Source of the DNA: Odontocerum albicorne
Taxonomy: Eukaryota > Arthropoda > Insecta > Trichoptera > Odontoceridae
Assembly: GCA_949825065.1 (NCBI GenBank)
Contig: OX463863.1
Location: 15,918,345 to 15,982,344, forward strand
DNA length: 64,000 nucleotides
Reading direction: 5' to 3'
In this document: positions 10,801-19,984 of the stretch, in pieces
Layout: each line of letters opens with the position of its first letter
How positions within the stretch are numbered: position 1 is the first letter of the stretch
The notes under the pieces: model-generated
Seen by the model: only the letters and a program-made list of their open reading frames with translations
Databases searched by the model: none
Told to the model about the DNA's origin: nothing
Made by a program: the position numbers and the translations under genes

Positions 10801-13800
10801 TACTTGTTGGTTCCCGCTTGTTGCTCCATGTTGGTTACCATTCAAAAGGACGTCGAAGTATTCCACCCATCGATCCAGAACCTTTTGACTGTCGCTTAAA
10901 ATATTTCCCCGACCATCATAACACATAGTTGTTCTAGGCTTAAACTCTTTCCGTTGGTTGTTGATTTTACGATAGAAAAGTCTGGTGTTATTCTGTGAAT
11001 GCGACAGTTCTGCTTCCTTTATTTGGTTTTCCAGGTATACACGCTTCTTCTTTCTGTGCAATTTCTTCTCTTTCCTCCTTAACTCTTTATACTCCAGCAC
11101 AGCTTGTCGTGTATGATGCCGTTGTTGCATCCTGAGATATGCTTCATTTTTTTCATTAGTAGCATGTTGGCATTCAGCATCAAACCATTCTTCTCGTAGT
11201 GGTGCCTGCCTATTTCCCAGAACCTCATTAGCAGTGGAGGTGACTACAGATTTAACAGTCTCCCAGTGTGTATTGACATCATCCTGGTCCAGGTTCATAT
11301 CGGCATCGTCCAATCTTGAACCGATCAATGTTTTGAATTGTTCTGCAGTTTCTGGTGCTTTTAAATGGTCTGTATTAATCCGGGTTGAACGTGTACCCCT
11401 CTGTTTTTTCGCATTGGAAATCCTACATCGAACCTTTGCTATTACTAAGTAATGGTCAGAGTCTACATTTGCTCCGCGATATGTTCGTGTATCCATTAAG
11501 TTGGATCTATGCCTGGTGCCAATTAAGAGGTGATCTATTTGATTGACATTTCTTCCATCCGGGGTTTTCCACGTTCCCTTGTGTATATTCTTTCGTGGGA
11601 AGCATGTACTGCCTATTATCATGTTGTGAGAGGCTGCAAAATCAACAAGTCTTAAACCATTATCACTCGTCACAGTATGCAGGCTATGTTTTCCAGTTAT
11701 TGAGGTATATACCGACTCTTTCCCGATCTTAGCATTAAAGTCCCCAATTACCACTTTAATATCATGTTTTGGACAGTCCTGGTATGTTTCTGCTAGTTTA
11801 CTGTAGAATTCCTCCTTCTCAATGTCGCTCTTCTCCTCTGTAGGGGCATGAGCATTAATTATACTGTAATTAAAGAACTTTCCAGTTATTCTCAGATGCG
11901 ATATTCTATGGTCCACAGCATTAAATCCGATAACAAGGTGCTTCACTCTCTTTGAGACAATGAAACCCGTTCCAAATATATGATTCTTTTCATGACAACT
12001 GTAAAAGATGGTCATTTTCATGACAACTGTAAAAGACCTTTGCATTCCTCGACAAATATAAATAAACAAGTCCGAAGTTCACACGCCGGCCATTCAACCC
12101 ATAGCCCGGAGCGGATCACATTCCATACTAGAGCGAGAACGCACCACGCTGTCTCGCCAGTTCCGTATTTGAATGATACCTACATACAACATTAATCGTT
12201 TTGCTAATGCAGAAACGAGACTAAGGATATCGTGCTCGCTCGAAATAGTATAAATACCTACGTTTACTAATAAAAACTCTTCTTCCGCATTGCGATCCAA
12301 AAAGTGTTTTATTTATCAACAAATCATCATCATATCTTCCCTGTAGGATACATATCCTAAACTATTGACGTCTCACTCTTACTCTACTTTGGTATATGGG
12401 AACGCAAGAAATAGAATCTCAGTTCGCAGTTGTTTCTTCCTTCGAGGTATAACATAACATACACAGTGCTAGTGTTCCAATTTCCGTCTCAGTAGCTAGT
12501 GGACTTTCATTCGAGGTGGTTTTTGCGTCCGTTTTGTGAACGTCGGCGAATGTTTTTTCATGTTTTCAGCAATTAAATTTCAATTATTATCACTTTTGAT
12601 TTCAAATTTAATTAATTTAAACGATTGGCTACGAATATTTTCATTTTTCCGATTTTAGATCGCTCATTTTTACATGTGTATTGAATACACAGCACCGGAA
12701 CGCGTGAATTTTTTTAGCAACGGAAGGGAAAGGTTAAAGGAAAAGGAGGAGAGGGTGGAGAGGAAAGATAAATCAAGAATAAGACACGTTATATTACTGA
12801 TTAGAAATTAAAAGTTTTTTCTTCCTCGCGGGAAGCACAAACGCCTGTGATCTGATCTGTAGCATTCCTTTGTGTATTTTACGTAATGTTTAGTTTATCT
12901 CCTTTATTTAATGAGTCTCCTTAAGAGTAATGACTATTATTTACTATCAGAAAATTACTTGAATGTCATGTTTACTTGGTGGTGTAATCAAATATCAGTG
13001 GTTCTAAACAAAATACGCGTTTATACTTAGAAATTAAAAAACGCCGAAATTGTGCCGCGCACAGGATTCGTGGAATATGATTTTTAATGCGGTGTACATG
13101 TTAAAGCATGCCAAGGATGGAGCGAGTCTAAGATTGGTTTGTAACTGGTTCCAGAGTCTCACTGCATGGACAGTAAAAGACGACGTACAAAAAAAAGAGC
13201 GGTGAACTGGGAAGGCCAATAAACAATCTCTGTCTGAGTGTAGCGCTAGTCCATGATCGGAAAGATGCTGAAAATTTTCGGCGAGATAAGAGGAGGCGAC
13301 AGGACAGTTAAGGATATTATACAATAGAGAGAGTATGTGAATTTGGTGTCTATTTCTCACGTTCAACCAGTTCAATGCCTTCTGGTATGAAGTTATATTA
13401 TCGTACTTTCGTAGGTTGAAAATAAATCTTAGACAAACAATTTGTTGACGCTGTAATTTTTCTAGCTATTCCTTCGTAATATTCAAATAACAGACGTCCG
13501 CATAGTTCGAAGTCGGAAAGAGCAGAGATTGCACGAGTAAAATTTTGGTTTTCCTAGGCAGCGCTAGTCCGTGATCGGAAAGATGTTGAAAATTGTTGCG
13601 TTGACGGAGAGTGAATATGAATCGCAGAGTTTGATAAGTAAATTGTATAAAGGAATTTGAGAAAATACTATTCGAAACGGCAGAATTCTTCCATTTGCTC
13701 TAATCTTTTAAATTGTACGAACCTTATAACAGAGTTTTAAAGTGAAAATAGTTTACCTTCCGACTTTCATCTTCGTCCAAGTCTTCAATATCCATTTTAG

Positions 13801-16411
13801 ATGCTGTGTCCATCCTTTTGGAAGCTGAATTATTATATTTTTCTAACCTACACATAGCTTCGTTGATATCATCTTTCAAGGGGTCGTACTCAACGAATGC
13901 TTCAAACTCCTCCGAGGAACCATCATCATTGACCTAAAAAAATTATGAAAATATTAAGTTTGTATTTTAAAAATACATCTCTTAATCAAACATTATTTTC
14001 GGAGTAACAGGAAAGAAATTTAATATTTTTAGGTCAAATTCTGTTATTGATAGATAAAAAATTGCATTGTATAAGTTGTTCCATTAAGAGCGCCAGATTT
14101 AAATTGCTGGTTTGACCAATTTAAATCTGGCACTCTTGTAGGCATACAGATCCGGATCTTTCGCAAGAATTCGCTGTAAGGTGCTTCTCGAAACGTTTTA
14201 TTCTTGTGAACGATTACGAACTGATGTCCCTGGGGTTTCAGTAACACTTTCACTGCGGCTATGTTTTCGAGTGAACGCCCGCTATGAGAACGCATGGGTG
14301 ACTTACTGTCCAGAATTGAACCAGTTTCCTTAGAATTAATCTTCGAATTGATGACTTATTTGGACCATTATTTCGACTGAAAATTCCACAAAGTTTACGA
14401 ATTATTTAAACAAAACTTTCCCCATTTATATAATGAGTTTTAATAATAATAACACGTTGTTTTTTCGTGTAACGTTCCATATTTACTAATCGCAAGATTG
14501 ACAAATGATACAGGAAATTTTTAGAGCTGTCAACCTAATTTTAAAAAATGGCGCCAAATTTTAATTCGACGCTCTTATTGGGACACCCATATTACACTTT
14601 CGTTGTATACAATACAACCTGGCTGGATTATTGCCATGCAGCTATTTTTCCGCAAGATATCATATGGAAGATATTATATGGAAGAATATGGAAGGTATTA
14701 TATGGAAGATATCATATGGAAGATATTATATGGAATATATTATATGGAAGAAATTATATGGAAGAAATTATATGGAAGATATTATATGGAAGATTTTATA
14801 TGGAAGATTTTATATGGAAGATATTACATGGGAGATATCGTATGGAAGATATTACATGGAAGATTTTATATGGAAGATATTACATGGGAGATATCGTATG
14901 GAAGATATTACATGGAAGATTTTATATGGAAGATATTATATGGAAGATATTATATAGAAGATATTATATGGAAGATATTACATGGAAGATTTGATATGGA
15001 AGATATTACATGGGAGATGTTATATGGAAGATATTACATGGAAGATTTTATATGGAAGATATTATATGGAAGATATTATATAGAAGATATTATATGGAAG
15101 ATATTACATGGAAGATATTACATGGAAGATATTATATGGAAGATATTATATGGAAGATATTACATGGAAGATATTATATGGAAGACATTACATGGAAGAT
15201 ATTACATGGAAGATATTACATGGAAGATATTATATTGAAGATATTATATGGAAGATATTATATGGAATATATTACATGGAAGATAGTACATGGAACATAT
15301 TACATGGAAGATAATACATGGAAGATATTACATAGAAAATATTATATGGAAGATATTACACTATACTTCAATGGCATATAAAAAGTTTTTTGAAATCAAA
15401 GCAAATTGTGTGTTTTATTTAAGAATTTAAAAAAATAAAAAAAATAAAAAACGCTCAATTTGAAAGACCCTATACAACCGAACGATAATATACTTCATTC
15501 AATTGAATTAAGTCAAAAAATAGAATAATAAATCTACTTACATAAGTTTCTTCGAAAAAGTCATCATCGAATTGTTCTTCCTCTGATAGTTCTTCTCGTG
15601 TAGTTTTCATCTTCCGTCGCTCCGTTCTTCGACGATGAGCTTCGCGACGTTTTTGCAATCGTACTTCACGTTGTTCTCTGGTCTCCTGTTTTATCCTTCT
15701 TCTTTGAGCTTCGCGATGTTTCTTCAACTTCTCCTCGTACTTCGTCATATCTTCTCTCTGTTTTTCCGTTAGAAACTCCCATTGATCATGGTTCTCTTCT
15801 TGCTTTTTCCTAGTTTGTTGTTTTCGTTCCTTTCTTTCTCGGTTCAATGCTTCTATCCTATCTTCTCTCTGCATCTGTAAACGTTCCTCGCGATCCTCAT
15901 TAGTTTCTAATTTGTTTCTTTCTAGTTCTAACAATTTTTCCAAACGTTTTTTTCTATGCGCTTCACGGCGTTTCTTTAATCTTTCTTCTCTCTGCTCATC
16001 CGTTTCTCTTTTAAGACGACGTTTTCTTGCTTCTCTTCGTTTTTTTAATCGTTCTTTATACTCGCTATCGGAATGTGAAGAATCTTGCTGTTGATCCGAC
16101 TGACGCTCGGTTCTTTGACGATAATATTCGCGACGTTTTTGCAACCGTTCTTCTCTTTGCTCGGCTGTTTCATTTTCCAAACGTCTCCTTATCGCTTCGC
16201 GACGCCTTTGCTTACGTTTCTGACGAATCTCTTCGGCTTTCGATAACTTTTTCTTTCCATTCTTCAACTGTCCTTTTAATTGCATCTGCAACTTTATATC
16301 CAACTGATCCTCATTACATTGGGTGAGCATATCTTGATCCTTTATTTCTCGTGAAATCTGTCGCTGTTTAGTTCCACGATACTTTCTCGTATTTTGACTA
16401 CCCTCCTCCAT
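4715..16411 (-). CDS. STPR-repeat-like protein gene, four exons, 445 aa
   Basis: Join 16411-15542, 13933-13757, 8117-7953 and 4840-4715 on the minus strand. Each junction has GT-AG signals (donors GTAAGT, GTAAAC, GTATGT; acceptors TTTTTTTAG, TATTTTAG, TTTTTCAG), and exon lengths of 870, 177, 165 and 126 bp keep phase 0 throughout. The protein is about 445 residues: a basic Arg/Glu-rich N-terminal half with 23-residue blocks of the ETxEQREERLxKRRE type (near 78-100, 132-155, 238-262), then acidic, low-complexity segments ending at a TAA. Such blocks resemble the STPR repeats of FMBP-1-like DNA-binding proteins, so a nuclear DNA-binding role is an inference from family resemblance. The start ATG has a good context (AAAATGG). 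I do not recognise the C-terminal half. Splicing is inferred only from signals and open phase. Confidence 0.7.
5040..5180 (-). pseudogene. Decayed exon-3 copy (copy 4)
   Basis: On the minus strand an acceptor-like ATTTTCAG is followed by a copy of the middle of exon 3 (SVSSEEVEKTAKI in the exon frame), interrupted by in-frame TGA and TAA codons. It is followed on the minus strand by sequence leading to exon 4, so it marks the far end of the intron 3 minisatellite. Confidence 0.5.
5181..6845. repeat. 42-bp minisatellite, main block (about 41 units)
   Basis: The unit reads ATTAAGAATGACATACCCAT plus CCATTGTCATGGTCCTCGTTGT; 39-bp variants lack three bases. Because 42 is a multiple of three, long frames stay open on both strands (581 and 562 residues) without implying a gene. 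A 372-bp higher-order block (about 5940-6311) is repeated immediately (about 6312-6683) without a difference that I can see. On the minus strand each unit carries GGATGG followed by GTATGT, the same boundary as the donor of exon 3. Confidence 0.95.
6846..6925 (-). pseudogene. Decayed exon-3 copy (copy 3)
   Basis: The minus strand reads SVSSEEVEETAKILQAN followed by a TAG in the exon-3 frame, then the DHDNGW end and GTATGT donor. It splits the minisatellite into blocks. Confidence 0.6.
6937..7213. repeat. 42-bp minisatellite, second block (about 7 units)
   Basis: These are the same 42-bp units as in the main block, flanked on both sides by exon-3-derived segments. Confidence 0.9.
7214..7310 (-). 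pseudogene. Decayed exon-3 copy (copy 2)
   Basis: The minus strand reads SVSSPEEVDDTEKILQAN then TAG, GACCATGACAATGGATGG and GTATGT. Exon 3 itself has codons Ala-Asp (GCAGAT) where this copy has TAGGAC, so only the first copy keeps the frame open. Confidence 0.6.
7313..7940. repeat. 42-bp minisatellite, third block (about 15 units)
   Basis: The same family in a diverged subtype (GGTCTTCATTACATTAAG). Within 7530-7950 a five-unit, 210-bp pattern of TAC/CAC and ATT/AAT variants is repeated exactly once. The block directly abuts the donor of exon 3 at 7953. Confidence 0.9.
7953..8117 (-). CDS. STPR gene exon 3
   Basis: Acceptor TTATTTTAG precedes 8117; the phase-0 frame gives 55 residues from AEIEIAPSE to DHDNGW, ending at donor GTATGT. 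The segment FVSSPEEIEEIEKILQAN is repeated in three decayed copies further along the intron. Reading on without splicing gives a stop three codons into the array, so an unspliced end ...NGWVCHS is the alternative. Confidence 0.6.
8285..8612 (-). mobile_element. RTE-like LINE C-terminal fragment
   Basis: The minus strand reads through the typical tail of these elements (a TATGACAGAATACGGAATGA block, GATCAAATAAATGA, and the 3' phrase TCTTCTCTGCCTACC). Homologous fragments lie at 20090-20400 and 24020-24420. The reading frame is broken. Confidence 0.6.
8615..8750 (+). mobile_element. tRNA-derived SINE
   Basis: The tRNA-like head at 8615-8679 has A-box GTGGCCTAGTTGG and a degenerate B box GGGTCCAATTCC, then a body matching the SINE at 752. 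It abuts at about 8750 an inverted LINE/SINE tail (to about 8876). Confidence 0.6.
9152..12368 (-). mobile_element. RTE-like non-LTR retrotransposon, nearly full length
   Basis: The insertion interrupts the MITE, with a possible CTATT target duplication on both sides. It holds one long frame described separately. A TTGATTGATTGATTAA run follows the stop codon, as expected for the short tandem 3' ends of RTE-type elements. About 70 bp beyond that run (9152-9222) and the 5' region beyond 12069 have no recognised function. Confidence 0.7.
9250..12069 (-). CDS. LINE endonuclease-reverse transcriptase, 5'-truncated, open
   Basis: The 939-residue open frame encodes the proteins that copy the element: an APE-type endonuclease that nicks the target and a reverse transcriptase. 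Visible motifs are GDFN (about 109-112) and SDH (about 204-206) of the endonuclease, LLNIAYKILS, FIDFKAAYD (580-588) and YADD (679-682) of the polymerase, and a C-terminal GRPKLRW region. The first part of the endonuclease, with its early catalytic Asn and Glu, is missing. The frame opens at TTG and the first ATG is residue 9, just after a duplicated 18-bp segment. There is no stop or frameshift after that, so the copy is young but probably inactive. Automatic annotation often calls such proteins craniofacial development protein 2-like. Confidence 0.85.
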   Translation of the reverse strand: MFIYICRGMQRSFTVVMKMTIFYSCHEKNHIFGTGFIVSKRVKHLVIGFNAVDHRISHLRITGKFFNYSIINAHAPTEEKSDIEKEEFYSKLAETYQDCPKHDIKVVIGDFNAKIGKESVYTSITGKHSLHTVTSDNGLRLVDFAASHNMIIGSTCFPRKNIHKGTWKTPDGRNVNQIDHLLIGTRHRSNLMDTRTYRGANVDSDHYLVIAKVRCRISNAKKQRGTRSTRINTDHLKAPETAEQFKTLIGSRLDDADMNLDQDDVNTHWETVKSVVTSTANEVLGNRQAPLREEWFDAECQHATNEKNEAYLRMQQRHHTRQAVLEYKELRRKEKKLHRKKKRVYLENQIKEAELSHSQNNTRLFYRKINNQRKEFKPRTTMCYDGRGNILSDSQKVLDRWVEYFDVLLNGNQHGATSGNQQVEYDTTDVDDNEPSPTLAEISIAIKNLHNNKAPGCDNLPAEVFKHGGEALHNHIHKIICDIWRYEILPNEWNCGIICPLLKKGDPMSCSNYRGITLLNIAYKILSNILCNRLQKYSECIIGKYQTGFRRGRSTIDQIFSLRHILEKTVEFNIDTYHLFIDFKAAYDTVNRTKLYEAMAEFNIPVKLINLVRLTMSNVECRVRVQKDLSEPLKTFNGLRQGDALACTLFNMALEKAIRDSGIQTTGHIFSKSVQLLAYADDIDIIARSEHELINAFRALAASAKNLGLVVNETKTKYMPVNGRQNPISLQIDNFTFQTVSEFVYLGTMVTSKNDVSTEINRRLIAANRCYFGLQRYMKSRHLSRKTKTLLYKTLIRPVLTYGSECWTLSRVDMRALGTFERKILRKIYGPICNNGEWRIRYNQELYGLYGDPTITQEILIGRLRWAGHVQRMSEEDIPRRLLNGTPGGRRKPGRPKLRWLDGVNRDAQLIGIQNWRTAAQDRQSWRRALKEAKTRPGL
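12740..12822 (-). mobile_element. LINE tail fragment (family C), part 1
   Basis: This matches the tail at 61905-61990 (GGTGGAGAGGAAA block, then TTACTGATTAGAAATTAA). Family B repeat then interrupts it, and the LINE resumes at about 13098. Confidence 0.5.
12824..13097 (+). mobile_element. TTAA-type dispersed repeat (family B)
   Basis: The opposite-orientation copy of the repeat at 1932 ends ...GCGGTGTACATG at TTAA. It is inserted in the family C LINE fragment, whose two parts lie on either side. Confidence 0.5.
13098..13560 (-). pseudogene. LINE reverse-transcriptase C-terminal fragment (family C)
   Basis: The minus strand reads the C-terminal region downstream of an RT: QRQQIVCLRFIFNLRKYDN, then LNWLNVRNRHQIHILSLLY and VRLWNQLQTNLRLAPS. 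This LNWL...LLYNILN pattern is typical of Jockey/CR1/L2-type ORF2 tails. Homologues lie at 42946-43500, 57780-58195 and 61660-62260. The frame is closed at the 5' side by truncation. Confidence 0.7.
13757..13933 (-). CDS. STPR gene exon 2
   Basis: The acceptor TTTTTTTAG and donor AAG/GTAAAC bound 177 bp that are open in phase 0 (59 residues). The peptide is acidic, with FEAFVEYDPLKDDINEAM early and MDIEDLDEDESRK at the end. The stretch is not repeated elsewhere in the window, unlike its surroundings. Confidence 0.65.
14075..14588 (-). mobile_element. Tc1/mariner-superfamily remnant with helix-turn-helix piece
   Basis: Imperfect inverted ends face each other (TTCCATTAAGAGCG at 14079 against CGCTCTTATTGGGA at about 14570-14583). 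On the minus strand a fragment reads SGRSLENIAAV and later YSEFLRKIRICMP, like the HTH region of IS630/Tc3-type transposases, with the middle and the catalytic domain lost. A perfect 15-bp hairpin occupies 14092-14131. Confidence 0.4.
14650..15362. repeat. 14-bp minisatellite (about 50 units)
   Basis: The unit GGAAGATATTATAT repeats with small changes. Because 14 is not a multiple of three, all three forward frames read the same 14-residue super-repeat (YGRYYMEDIIWKIL), which explains three overlapping long frames. It lies in intron 1 of the STPR gene. Confidence 0.95.
15542..16411 (-). CDS. STPR gene exon 1
   Basis: This exon has 290 codons from ATG at 16411 to donor TAT/GTAAGT. It is strongly charged, with KR-rich helices and repeats such as ETAEQREERLQKRREYYRQ and ETDEQREERLKKRRE at a 23-residue period, then the acidic end EEEQFDDDFFEETY. 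Without splicing the frame continues for only 23 hydrophobic residues, which supports the donor. Predicted coiled-coil or single long helices are likely. Confidence 0.75.
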
Positions 16412-16807
16412 TTTATATCAACCAAACTTTCACGGAATACTTTAACCCGACAGCTCTACTTTTACAGGAGCATCATTTATCGAAGTATTCTAAAATGGTG
16501 GAGTACATATTGACTTAATTCGAACCCGAAATAGATCCAACATTTTGCTATATAAATTAATGATATCAGGGAATTACCCTCTGGTAGTTGATATACATTA
16601 AGATCGTCTGGATTCCAGAGTGTAAACTATGTTTTTCATTATTACAAATCAATTGAATAGGCCTGTTGATCGTGATCTAGCTATATGAGTGGATGATCCT
16701 ATGGCAAGGAATACACTTCATCTGGAATACCGGAAGACTGCGCTATCTTCAGAAGGCTTCTTAAGTCGACACATTTTGATAGATCCTACAATAATAATAA
16801 TGATCAA

Positions 16808-16915
16808 TCATTTCATCCCAGCCAGTCGGCAGAATCATGTGAGGGAACACAAGTCATCATTTCATCCCAGCCAGTCGGCAGAATCATGGAACGGAACACA
16901 AGTCATCATTTTACA
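16808..16915. repeat. 54-bp tandem duplication
   Basis: Two adjacent copies begin TCATTTCATCCCAGCCAGTC and end CACAAGTCA, with slight divergence. No gene is seen in 16560-16990. Confidence 0.8.
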
Positions 16916-16994
16916 AGAGAGAAAAATATACAAATAGTCGAGCGAACAGTATCAAAATCTGCCAAGATGGTATGTGGAAGTGAAATTTGTATCT

Positions 16995-17245
16995 GCCTGA
17001 AAGGAACTGAATAAATGCTGTACACTGATTAAAATACAAGGGGTAACAATGTATAGCAGAATATAGAATCAAGTGATCAGGAATTAATGTCAACTTAAGG
17101 ATGATATATTGAATAAGATGACAAAGAGCACTCCGAGATAGTTTGGCCATGTGGAATGGCTAAAATAAGGACTCACAAAACAAATATACAGCACGAATGT
17201 GAGTGCAAGGCGTGGCAGAGACAGAAATAGAGGAAGATCAAGGTA
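16995..17245 (+). pseudogene. RTE-like LINE C-terminal fragment
   Basis: This is homologous to 20045-20290 (ATAGAATCAAGTGATCAGG, GGCCATGTGGAATGGC, GTGAGTGCAAGGCG). Its last part codes for a Gly/Arg-rich stretch that runs without a break into the 16-bp array. Frames are broken by stops. Confidence 0.7.
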
Positions 17246-19972
17246 GAGAAAGATCCAGGTAGAGAAAGATCAAGGTAGAGGAACATCAAGGTAGAGGAAG
17301 ATCAAGGTAGAGGAAGACCAAGGTAGAGAAAGTTCAAGGTAGAGGAAGACCAAGGTAGAGAAATATCAAGGTAGAGAAAGATCAAGGTAGAGAAAGATCA
17401 AGATAGAGGAAGACCAAGGTAGAGGAATACCAAGGTAGAGGAAGATCAAGATAGAGGAAGACCAAGGTAGAGGAAGACCGAGGTAGAGGAAGACCAAGGT
17501 AGAGGAAGATCAAGGTAGAGGAAAAGCAAGGTAGAGGAAGATCAAGGTATAGGAAGAGCAAGGTAGAGGAAGATCAAGGTAGAGGAAGAGCAAGGTAGAG
17601 GAAGGCCAAGGTAGAGGAAGGCCAAGGTAGAGGAAGTCCAAGGTAGAGGAAGATCAAGGTAGAAGAAGAGCAAGGTAGAGGAAGGCCAAGGTAGAGGAAG
17701 ACCAAGGTAGAGGAAGATCAAGGTAGAGAAAGAGCAAGGTAGAGGAAGACCAAGGTAGAGGAAGAGCAAGGTAGAGGAAGATCAAGGTAGAGGAAGGCCA
17801 AGGTATGGGAAGGCCAAGGTAGAGGAAGTCCAAGGTAGTGGAAGATCAAGGTAGAACAAGAGCAAGGTAGAAGAAGCCCAAGGTAGAGGAAGACCAAGGT
17901 AGATGAAGGTCAAGGTAGAGGAAGACCAAGGTAAAGGAAGGTCAAGGTAGAGGAAGAGCAAGGTAGAGGAAGATCATGATAGAGGAAGACCGAGGTAGAG
18001 GAAGACCAAGGTAGAGGAAGATCAAGTTAGAGGAAAAGCAAGGTAGAGGAAGATCAAGCTGGAGGAAGATCAAGGTAGAGGAAGATCAAGCTGGAGGAAG
18101 ATCAAGGTAGAGGAAGATCAAGGTAGAAGAAGATCAAGGTAGAGGAAGAGCAAGGTAGAGGAAGATCAAGGTAGAGGAAGACCAAGGTAGAGGAAGACCA
18201 AGGTAGAGGAAGATCAAGGTAGAGGAAGACCAAGGTAGAGGAAGATCAAGGTAGAGAAAGAGCAAGGTAGAGAAAGAGCAAGGTAGAGGAAGATCAAGAT
18301 AGAGGAACACCTAGGTAGAGGAAGACCGAGGTAGAGGAAGACCAAGGTAGAGCAAGACCAAGGTAGAGCAAGACCAAGGTAGAGCAAGACCAAGGTAGAG
18401 GAAGATCAAGGTAGAAGAAGAGCAAGGTAGAGGAAGGCCAAGGTAGAGGAAGACCAAGGTAGAGGAAGATCAAGGTAGAGAAAGAGCAAGGTAGAGGAAG
18501 ACCAAGGTAGAGGAAGAGCAAGGTAGAGGAAGATCAAGGTAGAGGAAGAGCAAGGTAGAGGAAGGCCAAGGTATGGGAAGGCCAAGGTAGAGGAAGTCCA
18601 AGGTAGAGGAAGATCAAGGTAGAACAAGAGCAAGGTAGAAGAAGCCCAAGGTAGAGGAAGACCAAGGTAGAGGAAGGTCAAGGTAGAGGAAGACCAAGGT
18701 AGAGGAAGGTCAAGGTAGAGGAAGAACAAGGTAGAGGAAGATCAAGATACAGGAAGACCGAGGTAGAGGAAGACCAAGGTAGAGGAAGATCAAGTTAGAG
18801 GAAAAGCAAGGTAGAGGAAGATCAAGCTGGAGGAAGATCAAGGTAGAGGAAGATCAAGCTGGAGGAAGATCAAGGTAGAGGAAGATCAAGGTAGAGGAAG
18901 ATCAAGGTAGAGGAAGAGCAAGGTAGAGGAAGATCAAGGTAGAGGAAGACCAAGGTAGAGGAAGACCAAGGTAGAGGAAGATCAAGGTAGAGGAAGACCA
19001 AGGTAGAGGAAGAGCAAGGTAGAGAAAGAGCAAGGTAGAGGAAGATCAAGATAGAGGAACACCGAGGTAGAGGAAGACCGAGGTAGAGGAAGACCAAGGT
19101 AGAGCAAGACCAAGGTAGAGCAAGACCAAGGTAGAGCAAGACCAAGGTAGAGTAAGACCAAGGTAGAGGAAGATCAAGGTAGAGGAAAAGCAAGGTAGAG
19201 GAAGATCAAGGTAGAGGAAGATCAAGGTAGAGGAAGATCAAGGTAGAGGAATAGCAAGGTAGAGGAAGAGCAAGGTAGAGGAAGGCCAAGGTAGAGGAAG
19301 ACCAAGGTAGAGGAAGATCAAGGTAGAGAAAGAGCAAGGTAGAGGAAGACCAAGGTAGAGGAAGAGCAAGGTAGAGGAAGATCAAGGTAGAGGAAGAGCA
19401 AGGTAGAGGAAGGCCAAGGTATGGGAAGGCCAAGGTAGAGGAAGTCCAAGGTAGAGGAAGATCAAGGTAGAACAAGAGCAAGGTAGAGGAAGACCAAGGT
19501 AGAGGAAGGTCAAGGTAGAGGAAGAGCAAGGTAGAGGAAGATCAAGATACAGGAAGACCGAGGTAGAGGAAGACCAAGGTAGAGGAAGATCAAGTTAGAG
19601 GAAAAGCAAGGTAGAGGAAGATCAAGCTGGAGGAAGATCAAGCTGGAGGAAGATCAAGGTAGAGGAAGATCAAGGTAGAGGAAGAGCAAGGTAGAGGAAG
19701 ATCAAGGTAGAGGAAGACCAAGGTAGAGGAAGACCAAGGTAGAGGAAGATCAAGGTAGAGGAAGACCAAGGTAGAGGAAGATCAAGGTAGAGAAAGAGCA
19801 AGGTAGAGGAAGATCAAGATAGAGGAACACCGAGGTAGAGGAAGACCGAGGTAGAGGAAGACCAAGGTAGAGCAAGACCAAGGTAGAGGAAGATCAAGGT
19901 AGAGGAAGACCAAGGTAGAGGAAGATCAAGATAGAGGAAGACCAAGGTAGAGGAAGGCCAAGGTAGAGGAAG
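17215..19972. repeat. 16-bp minisatellite (about 172 units)
   Basis: The unit AAGGTAGAGGAAGATC has variants at the last three bases (ATC, ACC, AGC, GCC). The marker variant AGGTATGGGA occurs at 17801, 18569 and 19417, spaced 768 and 848 bp, both exact multiples of 16, showing higher-order duplication in register. On the minus strand three units read a 16-residue Leu/Pro/Ser motif, so the 75-107-residue frames there are not genes. Confidence 0.95.
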
Positions 19973-19984
19973 TTTCCCTACCAT

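Larger units (their letters stand above)
8880..12733. mobile_element. TTAA-flanked MITE split by a LINE
   Basis: MITE halves lie at 8880-9151 and 12369-12733, bounded by TTAA at 8876-8879 and 12734-12737. Termini are CCTTCC...CTGT and its inverse, with GGAAGGGAAAGG at the right. Uninterrupted copies elsewhere (for example 54613-55221) join the same two halves directly. The TTAA target and CC-starting ends suggest a piggyBac-mobilised family. It lies in intron 2 of the STPR gene. Confidence 0.75.

Noticed and set aside
14603..15238. 211-residue and overlapping frames of YMEDIIWK repeats
   Set aside because: All three frames give the same peptide because of the 14-bp unit; simple-sequence artefact.
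18406..19529. Leu/Pro/Ser-rich membrane-like minus-strand frames of about 107 residues
   Set aside because: They are translations of the 16-bp minisatellite.
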